A DNA stretch of 5,786 nt from Hyphomicrobiales bacterium (GTDB lineage Bacteria; Pseudomonadota; Alphaproteobacteria; Rhizobiales; JAJFHB01), in NCBI GenBank assembly GCA_021775795.1, contig JAJFHB010000226.1:1-5786 (forward strand), in the 5' to 3' direction. Below are positions 1 through 5,786 of the stretch, piece after piece. Under the pieces are notes generated by a model. It made no database searches, had not been told where the DNA came from, and saw only the letters and a program-made list of their open reading frames with translations. Numbering within the stretch: position 1 is the first letter of the stretch; the number at the start of each line of letters is the position of its first letter. The translations under genes and the position numbers were made by a program.

Positions 1-3000
1 CTGGTGAAATCCAATGAGGCCAATCCGACAGGCTACTGGGAGCCGCAGCAAGTGGTTACCCACAATGACAAACTGCTGAAAGCAGCAGGACGGCATTGGG
101 CTGACCCAAAACCTATGCCCTTTGAATGGGCCAGCGGCGAAAGCCTTGTGTCTAATGTTTCCGATACTGTGGACCTCCTGCGCAGCGAGTTCGGCGACGT
201 GGCAGGTGTCGTTATCAAAGACCCTCGCATCTCAAGGCTTGCGCCGGTGTGGCGGGAAGCAATCATCCAATGCGGTGCCGAGCCGGTTTGCTTCATTGCA
301 TTCCGTCATCCGATTGAAGTTTACCGTTCATTGCAGGCTCGGGACCAAATGGTCCGCGAGCATGCACTCCACTTGTGGTTTTCCTATCTTCTCGAAGCGG
401 AAGCCGGCACGAGGGAACTGCGCAGAGCCTTCATCGACTATGATGCGTTGATCTCTGACTGGCGCTCAACGATCAATGTTGCGTTGGAGAAAACGGGGTT
501 GCCGCAAGTTCAAAACAACACTCAAAATGACGGAGTGATCGACAGGTTTCTGGATCCATCCCAGCGCCATCACGTTGAAGAGCATGACCTGCAACGCGAC
601 GATGAACTCGAGGGGCAATTGTTATATTTAATGGATCTGTTTCGCGAGGATGCTCTCACGTCAGGCTATGTTGAATTTGATCGTATACGCGAAGCCTGGG
701 AGCAGTCATGGGGAAACAGAAGCCCGGGGCCGGAGGGTTCTGAGTACCCGCGATCCCTGTCGGAGTGGCACTTCGAGCAGAGCCTTGTATTTCGAGAGAG
801 AGGTGACGTCTCGTCGTCTATTTCTGCTGCACGGAAGGCGGTCGAACTTGGGCCGAATCTTGCCAGGTTTCAACGGTATCTTGGTGATTTGCTTGCAAAG
901 GAAGCGCAGTGGGAAGAAGCGGCTCTTGTCTTGGAAAAGGCATTGGAACTTGGTGCGGAACCTGCTTCTACACACAGCACACTTAGCCGGGTTTTTGACG
1001 CACTGGGCCGGACCGGTGATGCTGTTGACGCGGCCAGACGTGCGGTTGCAGCCGGAGAACTGAGGGCACGACTCTGGCACAATTTCGGCAACCTCCTGGC
1101 GAAAGCAAAGAGATGGGAAGAGGCCGCGGCTGCTCAGCGAAAAGCAATAGCGCTTGAACCAGAAATGGCGCAACTGCACCGAGCTCTGAGTGCCGCGCTC
1201 TTTCGTCTTGATCAAGTTGATGAAGCTGTTGTCGCGGCTGAGCAGGCGGTTGAGCTTGATGTCGGAAAAGCGGATTATGTACACCATCTCGGCTCACTGC
1301 TGGCAGCGGCTGGTCTTTGGGAAAAGGCTACGGCAGCCCAGAGTAAAGCTGTTGAGCTGGAACCTGACCTGGCTCCAGCGCATAGAGCTTTGAGTTTCGC
1401 CCTTGATCGGCAAAATCGTCTTGATGAAGCCATCGCAGCTGCCCGAAGTGTTGTTGAGATTGAACCCGGCACAGCACAACACTGGCACCATCTGGGCAAC
1501 CTTCTCGCAAAATCCGAACAATGGGTGGAGGCGTTGGAAGGACACGAAAAGGCAGTTGATCTGGAGCCGGATTTTCCACAAGCATTTCGAGGGCAGAGTG
1601 TTGTGCTCCGTCATCTTGATCGGATGGATCAGGCCGTGGCGGCGGCTCGGCATGCGGTTGAGCTCGATACGGGGAATGCTAATTATCTGCATCACCTCGG
1701 CGCGCTGTTGGCAGAAGCGGGACACTGGGAAGAGGCAGCAAGCGTTCAGCGTAAAGCGATCCAGCTCAACGAGCACTTGATGCCTGCGCATCGGGCGCTG
1801 AGTGTGGCGCTGGCTCGACTGGGCCGACCAGAAGAGGCAAACAAAGCTGCGCGCAGGGCGGTCGAAATCGAACCCGATGTGGCTGGCGGCTACCATCATC
1901 TCGGCAATTTGCTCGCACAGCAGGGGCGTTGGGAGGAAGCCGTTGAGTGTCAGCGGGATGCGATAGCGCGCGATGGCAATGACATGCGGATGCATCAGGC
2001 TCTCAGTGTTGTTCTGGGTCTTCTCGGACGCGTCGAGGAGGCAGTGGAAGCGGCGCAACAAGCTGTACGGACCGGGCCTGAACTGGCCCAAAATCACCAC
2101 TATCTGTCCGACTTGTATCTCAGGTCTGGACGGCTGAGGGATGCAACCCTTGCCGGCAACACGGCCATTGATCTGGATTGTAAGAAAACAGACTTCCATT
2201 TGGGCAGAGCAATTGAAGCAGAAAGCCGCCCGAACGCCGGAGAGCTAAAAGTTTCAGTGAGCGATGTGGGCGTAGTTTCAAATATCCTTGCGCGTGCTGG
2301 AGCTCAGTCCTGGTCAAGTGATTTTGAGAGTTTCGCGAACACGCATGCACGTTTGACATCGAACGGAAGCGCATGGTTGCAAGGCTTTAAACAGTCGGCA
2401 AGCTCTGTCAGGTTGAGTGCGACGCGAATTTTGTCCGGCAAGCCGCCGAAGCTTTCGATCATGATCCCGGTTTACAATGTCGATCGGGAGGACTGGTTGA
2501 GGGAGTGTATTGAAGCTGTGTTGCGTCAGGACAAGGGTCGTGACTGGGCAGAAATTGTGATGGTCGATGATGCGTCGGGCAATGATGCTGCAAAGCAGAT
2601 TGCTGCCGAATTTGGGCCCCGCATCACATATCGCCGAAACGGCAACAATCTCGGACTGGTTGGAAACCACAATCGTTGCATCTGGTCTGCGAGAGGTGAG
2701 TTTGTACATATCCTCCACCAGGACGATCGGGTTGAACCGGGTTTCTATGAGGCTTTGCTGGGTCCACTGCAGCGTGATGATAGCTTGGTTGCCGCCTTCT
2801 CGAACTACTGGGCAATGAATGAAGACAATCAGCCCTCATATCGAGGGGCGCTGGTGTTTCCAGACAGCGGCAAGGTTGAGAGTGCACTGCAGATTCTCGC
2901 CCAACGGCAGTGTGTGCAGTTTGCCTCAATAATTGTCAGGTGCGATGCGTATAAGGCTTTGGGCGGGTTTTCCCGGTCGTTCATTTACTCGTTCGACTGG

Positions 3001-3354
3001 GACATGTGGTGCAGGCTCGCCGCCAGCGGCGGCATTTGGTATGAACCAAAAGCACTAGCCAATTTTCGGGTTCACGGTGCCTCCGCCACACACAACATGT
3101 CTCCCTCGAAGCGACTGGCGGACGAGCTTCGCGTCATTGCGCGAGCGATATCGATGCTCCCGGATGATGGAAGGCAGACCGCACTTCAGTTTGCCTTGAA
3201 TGACTGTTTTCTGAAGTATTGGAGAATTCTTTCCAATTCCGGTTTGAAAGCCGACGCTGATGATCAGCTGCATCTGATTGACCTGCTGATGGATCCATGG
3301 GCTGGCGCGGAACAAAAGGCCGCTGTCCAAGGCGCACTTCGAGCGGCTGTATGA
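1..3354 (+). CDS. Sulfotransferase - TPR array - family 2 glycosyltransferase fusion protein (5' partial)
   Basis: The frame is open from the first base, and the GTG at 4 is almost certainly internal. The first visible residues (NEANPTGYWEP) match the part of bacterial sulfotransferases that follows the P-loop, so the N-terminus with the PAPS 5'-phosphosulfate loop lies outside the window. Counting from codon 4: residues 1 to about 235 are the sulfotransferase domain, with KDPR at 72-75 and the 3'-phosphate-binding type motif FRHPIEVYRSL at 100-110 (R101, S109). Residues 254-729 are 14 TPR units. Residues 730-815 are an unassigned linker. Residues 816 to about 1030 are a GT-A fold family 2 glycosyltransferase: KLSIMIPVYN at 816-825, VDDAS at 854-858, HQDD at 905-908 as the metal/nucleotide-sugar site, FDWDMW at 997-1002 as the likely catalytic-base region, and FRVHG at 1021-1025. 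The chain is predicted cytoplasmic with no membrane segment seen. It probably sulfates and glycosylates a surface glycan or protein, with the TPRs holding a partner or acceptor. Acceptor and sugar donor are unknown. The C-terminus may be shortened by a frameshift. Confidence 0.88.
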   Translation: MVKSNEANPTGYWEPQQVVTHNDKLLKAAGRHWADPKPMPFEWASGESLVSNVSDTVDLLRSEFGDVAGVVIKDPRISRLAPVWREAIIQCGAEPVCFIAFRHPIEVYRSLQARDQMVREHALHLWFSYLLEAEAGTRELRRAFIDYDALISDWRSTINVALEKTGLPQVQNNTQNDGVIDRFLDPSQRHHVEEHDLQRDDELEGQLLYLMDLFREDALTSGYVEFDRIREAWEQSWGNRSPGPEGSEYPRSLSEWHFEQSLVFRERGDVSSSISAARKAVELGPNLARFQRYLGDLLAKEAQWEEAALVLEKALELGAEPASTHSTLSRVFDALGRTGDAVDAARRAVAAGELRARLWHNFGNLLAKAKRWEEAAAAQRKAIALEPEMAQLHRALSAALFRLDQVDEAVVAAEQAVELDVGKADYVHHLGSLLAAAGLWEKATAAQSKAVELEPDLAPAHRALSFALDRQNRLDEAIAAARSVVEIEPGTAQHWHHLGNLLAKSEQWVEALEGHEKAVDLEPDFPQAFRGQSVVLRHLDRMDQAVAAARHAVELDTGNANYLHHLGALLAEAGHWEEAASVQRKAIQLNEHLMPAHRALSVALARLGRPEEANKAARRAVEIEPDVAGGYHHLGNLLAQQGRWEEAVECQRDAIARDGNDMRMHQALSVVLGLLGRVEEAVEAAQQAVRTGPELAQNHHYLSDLYLRSGRLRDATLAGNTAIDLDCKKTDFHLGRAIEAESRPNAGELKVSVSDVGVVSNILARAGAQSWSSDFESFANTHARLTSNGSAWLQGFKQSASSVRLSATRILSGKPPKLSIMIPVYNVDREDWLRECIEAVLRQDKGRDWAEIVMVDDASGNDAAKQIAAEFGPRITYRRNGNNLGLVGNHNRCIWSARGEFVHILHQDDRVEPGFYEALLGPLQRDDSLVAAFSNYWAMNEDNQPSYRGALVFPDSGKVESALQILAQRQCVQFASIIVRCDAYKALGGFSRSFIYSFDWDMWCRLAASGGIWYEPKALANFRVHGASATHNMSPSKRLADELRVIARAISMLPDDGRQTALQFALNDCFLKYWRILSNSGLKADADDQLHLIDLLMDPWAGAEQKAAVQGALRAAV
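763..2190 (+). repeat. Coding TPR array: 14 units of 34 codons, alternating in a 204-bp super-repeat
   Basis: Within the fusion protein, residues 254-729 divide into 14 consecutive units of exactly 34 residues with no insertion or deletion. Two types alternate. Type A reads like xHHLGNLLAxxxxWEEA followed by xxxQRKAIxLEPxxA (good copies begin at residues 356, 424, 492, 560 and 628). Type B reads like xHRALSxALxRLxRxDEA followed by xxAARxAVELxPxxA (good copies begin at 390, 458, 526, 594 and 662). The first unit (254-287) and the last (696-729) are the most divergent, as expected for caps. Spacing and small/large residue positions fit the TPR consensus helix pair. At DNA level the array repeats every 102 bp, more closely every 204 bp, but the copies have diverged and are not identical tandem DNA. 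Confidence 0.9.
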
Positions 3355-3541
3355 GTATGGTTTCACCAGCTACCTGGAAGAAATGCCGAATGCTGTGCGC
3401 GAAAGCGACCAGGGATTATGGTTGTGCAGAAGGGTTGAAACGAAGCGAAGATCTTCACAAAGTGGTTTACGCAAGTCCAGATGCCATAGAAGGTCCCACG
3501 TCGTGTGCGGAAAAGCGTCCGCCTGCCTGGCTGAGCGTTGA
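3290..3541 (+). pseudogene. Possible out-of-frame remnant of the glycosyltransferase C-terminus
   Basis: The gap between the fusion protein and the PhyH gene holds no intact gene I can support. Frame 2, however, is open from 3290 (after a TGA at 3287-3289) to a TGA at 3539-3541 and has no start of its own. From about 3302 to 3415 it uses many C- or G-ending codons and gives plausible protein, including AHFERLYEYGFTSYLEEMP. Further along, frame 3 becomes the more protein-like one (KRSEDLHKVVYASPDAIEG, ending at a TGA at 3564-3566). This would fit a glycosyltransferase tail that lost its frame near 3290-3335. It could equally be chance, or a sequencing error. No homology search was possible. 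Confidence 0.3.
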
Positions 3542-3564
3542 AACCATAGGCTCCGGCAGGCTTT
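3521..3564 (+). terminator. Weak candidate hairpin terminator upstream of the PhyH gene
   Basis: GCCTGCC at 3521-3527 pairs with GGCAGGC at 3555-3561. An inner GAGC (3533-3536) can pair with GCTC (3550-3553), leaving unpaired bases on the left arm. Only three T residues follow, so this is a poor intrinsic terminator. It lies between the fusion gene and the PhyH gene and could end or attenuate read-through, or be fortuitous. Confidence 0.2.
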
Positions 3565-3580
3565 GATCTCAATCTGCTAC

Positions 3581-3587
3581 AGGGAAG
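3581..3587 (+). promoter_or_regulatory. Ribosome binding site of the PhyH-family gene
   Basis: AGGGAAG lies 6 bases before the ATG at 3594, a good Shine-Dalgarno match at normal spacing. It supports that ATG as the start. Confidence 0.6.
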
Positions 3588-3593
3588 TGTTGA

Positions 3594-4400
3594 ATGTCTC
3601 AATCTCTCCAAATCGAACAACAACAAATCGATGATTACAGAACCGATGGAGCTGTTCTTATCAAAGGGCTGTTCAAGGGTTGGGTCGAGACCATCAAAGC
3701 CGGGATTGAGCGGAATATGGCGGAACCCGGACCCTACGCGAGTGAAAATCTGAAAGAAGGTGAGAACGGGCGGTTCTTTGACGATTATTGCAACTGGACC
3801 CGCATCCCGGAGTTTAAAACCGTTATTCGGGAAAGTGCGGTGGCGTCCGTCGCGGCACAGCTCATGTCGTCCTCGTCTGTTCAGATGTTTCATGACCACG
3901 TTCTCGTCAAGGAACCGGGAACATCCAAGCCAACGCCGTGGCATCAGGACAGTCCGTATTATTTTGTGGACGGTGAGCAAACGGTCAGCTTCTGGGCGCC
4001 GGTTGATCCCGTTGACCAGGCAACTCTCAGGTGCGTGGCCGGCTCCCACATGTGGGAAAAACCCGTGTTACCCACACGCTGGTTGTCGGAAGAAAAGTTT
4101 TACGCGGACATGGATGCCTATATGCCGGTCCCTGATCCAGATCGTGAACCGGATAAGTTTACCGTACTCGAATGGCCGATGGAGCCCGGCGATGCGGTTG
4201 CTTTCAACTACAAGACATTGCACGGCGCGCGAGGTAACCATACCGATACAAGGCGCAGGGCGTTTTCGCTCAGGCTGGTCGGGGATGATGCACGGTATGT
4301 CAACAGACCTGGGCGGACGTCACCGCCGTTCCCCGGTCACGGTATGAGCGATGGGCAGCGGCTTCGCGAGGACTGGTTTCCGGTAATTCTTCCAAGCTGA
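3594..4400 (+). CDS. Phytanoyl-CoA dioxygenase (PhyH)-family Fe(II)/2-oxoglutarate oxygenase
   Basis: This 268-residue protein has the normal length and full motif set of bacterial PhyH-family oxygenases, which couple 2-oxoglutarate decarboxylation to hydroxylation of a small molecule using non-heme Fe(II). The metal triad is visible: H117 and D119 in TPWHQDSPYY and the distal H210 in TLHGARGN. Eleven residues after H210, as in human PHYH (H264 to R275), comes the arginine cluster R220-R222 that should hold the 2-oxoglutarate carboxylate. VDGEQTVSFWAPVDPVD (125-141) and VAGSH (148-152) are typical core strands of the family. There is no signal peptide or membrane segment, so it is cytosolic. 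The ATG is supported by AGGGAAG six bases upstream. The gene follows a 239-base gap and converges on the Rieske oxygenase gene with nine bases between stops. The substrate cannot be inferred from sequence; the family acts on diverse compounds, not only phytanoyl-CoA. Confidence 0.9.
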   Translation: MSQSLQIEQQQIDDYRTDGAVLIKGLFKGWVETIKAGIERNMAEPGPYASENLKEGENGRFFDDYCNWTRIPEFKTVIRESAVASVAAQLMSSSSVQMFHDHVLVKEPGTSKPTPWHQDSPYYFVDGEQTVSFWAPVDPVDQATLRCVAGSHMWEKPVLPTRWLSEEKFYADMDAYMPVPDPDREPDKFTVLEWPMEPGDAVAFNYKTLHGARGNHTDTRRRAFSLRLVGDDARYVNRPGRTSPPFPGHGMSDGQRLREDWFPVILPS

Positions 4401-4409
4401 GGTGTTTTG

Positions 4410-5453
4410 TCAGGCGGTGGTTCCGTATCGCAATCCCAAAGACGTCAACCACCTGCGATAAGCCACGGCGGTTTTGTCGGAAGGCAGATGAAGCTCGGAA
4501 CCCATTTCCAGTGGCAGTAGTTTTGGCCGCTGACTTTCAACGATTACAACGTCTTGCCCTATGATGATTTCGGTAAAGGATTTCACTTCTTCATCCGTAT
4601 TCAACTCGTCGTAGTTGGATGCGAGCAGCACCCAGCCAAGGGCGCGATCCGGTGCCAAAGGTGTAACAGTCAACACGATAGCTTCAGTGGCGGCAGTGCC
4701 ATCTGAGCGTTTGATCCCGAGATCTTTGACGAGGCGAGCCGTAAAGGGCCGTGAGACATAATATTCATATCCGACTTCCATGCCCTGCACATCCAGCGCA
4801 TTTGTCGGCTTTGGCTGCCAGGCACGAACATTGGTCACGGCAAGCCCGTGGGATCCGACGTCGACATCATAATCAATGATTTCTGTGTGTTTCCTGTCGC
4901 CAAGAAAGCCGTCGTGGACGAAGGGAAAGTGAGAGATGTCCAGAAAGTTTTCTATGCCGCGCAGACCGCTCGTCTCGTAGACAAACTGGCCGCCGAAGAA
5001 AACAGTATGCGTGCCATTGTCTGCTTCGGGAAACGGTGGAATGTCGTGCTCCGGTTCGCCAAGGCTCACCCATATGAGGTTGTAGGCTTCTTTGACGCGA
5101 TATGATGTCGCCCGGGCCCTGGGAGTTGGTTGCTGTTTCTCATGGGCTGGATAGTGAACACACTGACCATCGTGCTGGTATTCCCAGCCATGATAGGCAC
5201 ATACAAGCCTGTTGCGGCACACCTGCCCCAAAGAGAGCTTTACGCCTCGATGGGCACATTTGTCCTCCCAGACACAGATGCCTTCTGCTGATCGCCAAAC
5301 CACAAGATCAACACCCAGCAAGTGGGCGGGAGCAAGGGCGCCTTCGGGCACATCGTCACTGTGTGCAACAACATGCCAGTCGTTGAGGACAACCGGATCC
5401 AGGTTCACTTTCGCATCTCCAGAGGTGTTCAATGCTTCTGACCGAACGGCCAT
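4410..5453 (-). CDS. Rieske [2Fe-2S] / mononuclear iron oxygenase, alpha subunit type
   Basis: This 347-residue protein (332 if the GTG at 5408-5406 is the start) is a complete Rieske non-heme iron oxygenase of the VanA/N- or O-demethylase-like size class. The Rieske cluster ligands are C66 and H68 (CAHRG) and C85 and H88 (CAYHGW). The catalytic domain has ENFLDISHFPFVH at 168-180, giving bridging D172 and iron ligands H175 and H180. The third ligand is probably D301 in GQDVVIVESQRP, a hallmark segment of this group. Such enzymes hydroxylate aromatic rings or remove N-/O-methyl groups and need a separate reductase, which is not in the window. The gene lies 41 bases (86 with the GTG start) downstream of the BMP-family binding protein on the same strand, so co-transcription is possible. 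The coordinates give the outermost ATG. I find no Shine-Dalgarno before it, and it sits in an inverted repeat; the GTG has GGAG at 8-base spacing and starts right at the conserved LDPVVLNDWHVVA. Confidence 0.92.
   Translation of the reverse strand: MAVRSEALNTSGDAKVNLDPVVLNDWHVVAHSDDVPEGALAPAHLLGVDLVVWRSAEGICVWEDKCAHRGVKLSLGQVCRNRLVCAYHGWEYQHDGQCVHYPAHEKQQPTPRARATSYRVKEAYNLIWVSLGEPEHDIPPFPEADNGTHTVFFGGQFVYETSGLRGIENFLDISHFPFVHDGFLGDRKHTEIIDYDVDVGSHGLAVTNVRAWQPKPTNALDVQGMEVGYEYYVSRPFTARLVKDLGIKRSDGTAATEAIVLTVTPLAPDRALGWVLLASNYDELNTDEEVKSFTEIIIGQDVVIVESQRPKLLPLEMGSELHLPSDKTAVAYRRWLTSLGLRYGTTA
5417..5420 (-). promoter_or_regulatory. Shine-Dalgarno sequence supporting an internal GTG start of the Rieske gene
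   Basis: On the minus strand GGAG (5420 to 5417) stands 8 bases before an in-frame GTG (5408 to 5406, codon 16 of the longest frame). The upstream ATG at 5453 has no purine-rich site at normal distance. This favours the GTG as the translation start. Confidence 0.45.
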
Positions 5454-5474
5454 ATGTTTCGGCCGTTCGGTCAG
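5438..5474. promoter_or_regulatory. Perfect 14-bp inverted repeat, probable repressor operator of the Rieske gene
   Basis: CTGACCGAACGGCC at 5438-5451 is the exact reverse complement of GGCCGTTCGGTCAG at 5461-5474, with a 9-base spacer. Each arm is itself a near-palindrome (GACCGAACGGCC is two bases from the perfect palindrome GACCGTACGGTC), and the arm centres are 21 bp apart, two helical turns. This suggests two operator dyads on one face of the helix, as bound by pairs of TetR-type dimers. No regulator gene is in the window, so the family is a guess. No T-run follows on either strand, so it is not an intrinsic terminator. As RNA it would also form a strong stem with the ATG at 5453 at the loop edge. 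Confidence 0.55.
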
Positions 5475-5478
5475 CCAA
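5450..5478 (-). promoter_or_regulatory. Weak candidate sigma-70 promoter overlapping the inverted repeat
   Basis: On the minus strand TTGGCT (5478 to 5473) lies 16-17 bases before CATATG/ATATGG (within 5456 to 5450). Matches to consensus are partial, four of six for the -35 and about three of six for the -10. A start of transcription near 5443-5445 would fit translation from the GTG at 5408 and would place the inverted repeat over the promoter, where a repressor would act. This is inference. Confidence 0.22.
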
Positions 5479-5494
5479 AAGGCACTTGGTGTGG

Positions 5495-5786
5495 TTATTC
5501 GGGCAGGCTTCCCTCTACACCTTCCACATACCAGTTCATGGAGTAGAGGTCGGTGTCTACGATAAGGGCGCCGTCGGCGACGCGCTCTGTGCCAGATTGA
5601 TCACGCACCGGACCCTGGAACGGATGGAAGGCACCGCTCTCAATTTCAGCCTTGCGCGCAGCGACCTGTGCGGCAACGTCTTCAGGCACCATAGAGCCGA
5701 TGGGCGCTATGGCCAGCACAGCTTGGGCCATCGCATCCCAAATGGGGGCATTCGTCCAGCTTCCGTCAATGACGCTGTTTGTGACA
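5495..5786 (-). CDS. BMP/PnrA-family ABC transporter substrate-binding protein, C-terminal end (5' partial)
   Basis: The frame ends at a TAA (5497-5495) and stays open to the right edge, so only about the last 96 codons of a protein usually about 330-360 residues long are visible. The ATG at 5731 is internal: the upstream codons continue the family sequence (VIDGSWTNAPIWDAMAQAV). The ending is characteristic of BMP-family periplasmic binding proteins: FHPFQGPVRDQSG, then DTDLYSMNWYVEGVEG just before the C-terminus. These lipoprotein or periplasmic receptors feed ABC importers; characterised members such as PnrA bind purine nucleosides. The signal sequence and any permease or ATPase genes lie beyond the window. 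The Rieske oxygenase follows 41-86 bases downstream, which suggests that the imported compound, or a product of it, could be the oxygenase substrate. Confidence 0.85.
   Translation of the reverse strand, partial: VTNSVIDGSWTNAPIWDAMAQAVLAIAPIGSMVPEDVAAQVAARKAEIESGAFHPFQGPVRDQSGTERVADGALIVDTDLYSMNWYVEGVEGSLPE

Noticed and set aside
1294..2199. A 301-codon open frame on the minus strand, plus shorter ones at 706-1287 and elsewhere opposite the TPR region
   Set aside because: They lie antisense to the TPR array, show the same repeat period because they mirror it, and have no recognisable domain. They are shadows of the strong codon pattern of the plus-strand gene.
3447..3456. 10-bp palindrome GAAGATCTTC in the gap upstream of the PhyH gene
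   Set aside because: It is short, does not extend outward, lies well over 100 bases before the start codon and has no promoter-like elements around it. Chance is sufficient.
3507..3522. Small hairpin GCGGA/TCCGC with a 6-base loop
   Set aside because: A five-base stem with no T-run after it is not a terminator by itself.
3297..3566. An 89-codon plus-strand frame between the fusion gene and the PhyH gene as an independent small gene
   Set aside because: It overlaps the end of the fusion gene, has no Shine-Dalgarno site that I can see, and its first half is cysteine- and arginine-rich in a way typical of out-of-frame reading. Its second half is better explained as possible C-terminal remnant.
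3538..3567. Possible promoter TTGAAA then TTTGAT with 18-base spacing before the PhyH gene
   Set aside because: The -10 match is only four of six, and the elements overlap the candidate hairpin. Too weak to list as a feature.
3363..4049. A 228-codon minus-strand frame opposite the PhyH gene and the preceding gap
   Set aside because: The plus-strand PhyH protein has all its catalytic motifs and a ribosome binding site. The antisense frame shows no motif and its composition looks like a shadow.
5438..5474. The inverted repeat read as a rho-independent terminator for the BMP-family gene
   Set aside because: The stem is strong and well placed, but no run of T follows on the minus strand, where the next bases are AAGCATTGAAC. 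An operator is the better reading.

Overview
The window looks like alphaproteobacterial chromosome, perhaps a marine Hyphomicrobiales or Rhodobacterales member. This rests on moderate-to-high GC (mid-50s percent by eye), the codon choice and the protein families present. It is a judgement by eye, not a database result. Four protein-coding genes are visible and two of them run off the window edges. I see no tRNA, rRNA, CRISPR array, insertion sequence or phage gene.

Left part (1-3354, + strand): one very large reading frame, open at the left edge. It encodes three modules in one chain: a sulfotransferase domain whose N-terminal P-loop lies outside the window, an array of 14 exact 34-residue TPR units, and a C-terminal family-2 glycosyltransferase. 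The array alternates two unit types, giving a 68-residue super-repeat. Such a protein is most likely a surface-glycan or glycoprotein modifying enzyme. After its stop there is a 239-base gap with coding-like remnants in the other two forward frames, which suggests a frameshifted or decayed C-terminus.

Middle (3594-4400, + strand): a phytanoyl-CoA dioxygenase (PhyH)-family Fe(II)/2-oxoglutarate oxygenase with its own ribosome binding site. It meets the next gene tail to tail with only 9 bases between the stop codons.

Right part (4410-5786, - strand): a Rieske [2Fe-2S]/mononuclear-iron oxygenase alpha subunit, preceded on the same strand by the C-terminal end of a BMP/PnrA-type ABC-transporter substrate-binding protein. 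Between them lies a perfect 14-bp inverted repeat with a 9-base spacer, overlapping the furthest-upstream ATG of the Rieske gene. It looks like a repressor operator at a promoter. A GTG 15 codons downstream has a proper Shine-Dalgarno sequence and may be the real start.

Taken together, the right side resembles a small uptake-plus-oxidation module: a solute-binding protein brings in a nucleoside-like or other small molecule, and one or two non-heme iron oxygenases act on it. The left side is an unrelated glycan/sulfation gene. The substrate of neither oxygenase can be read from the sequence.
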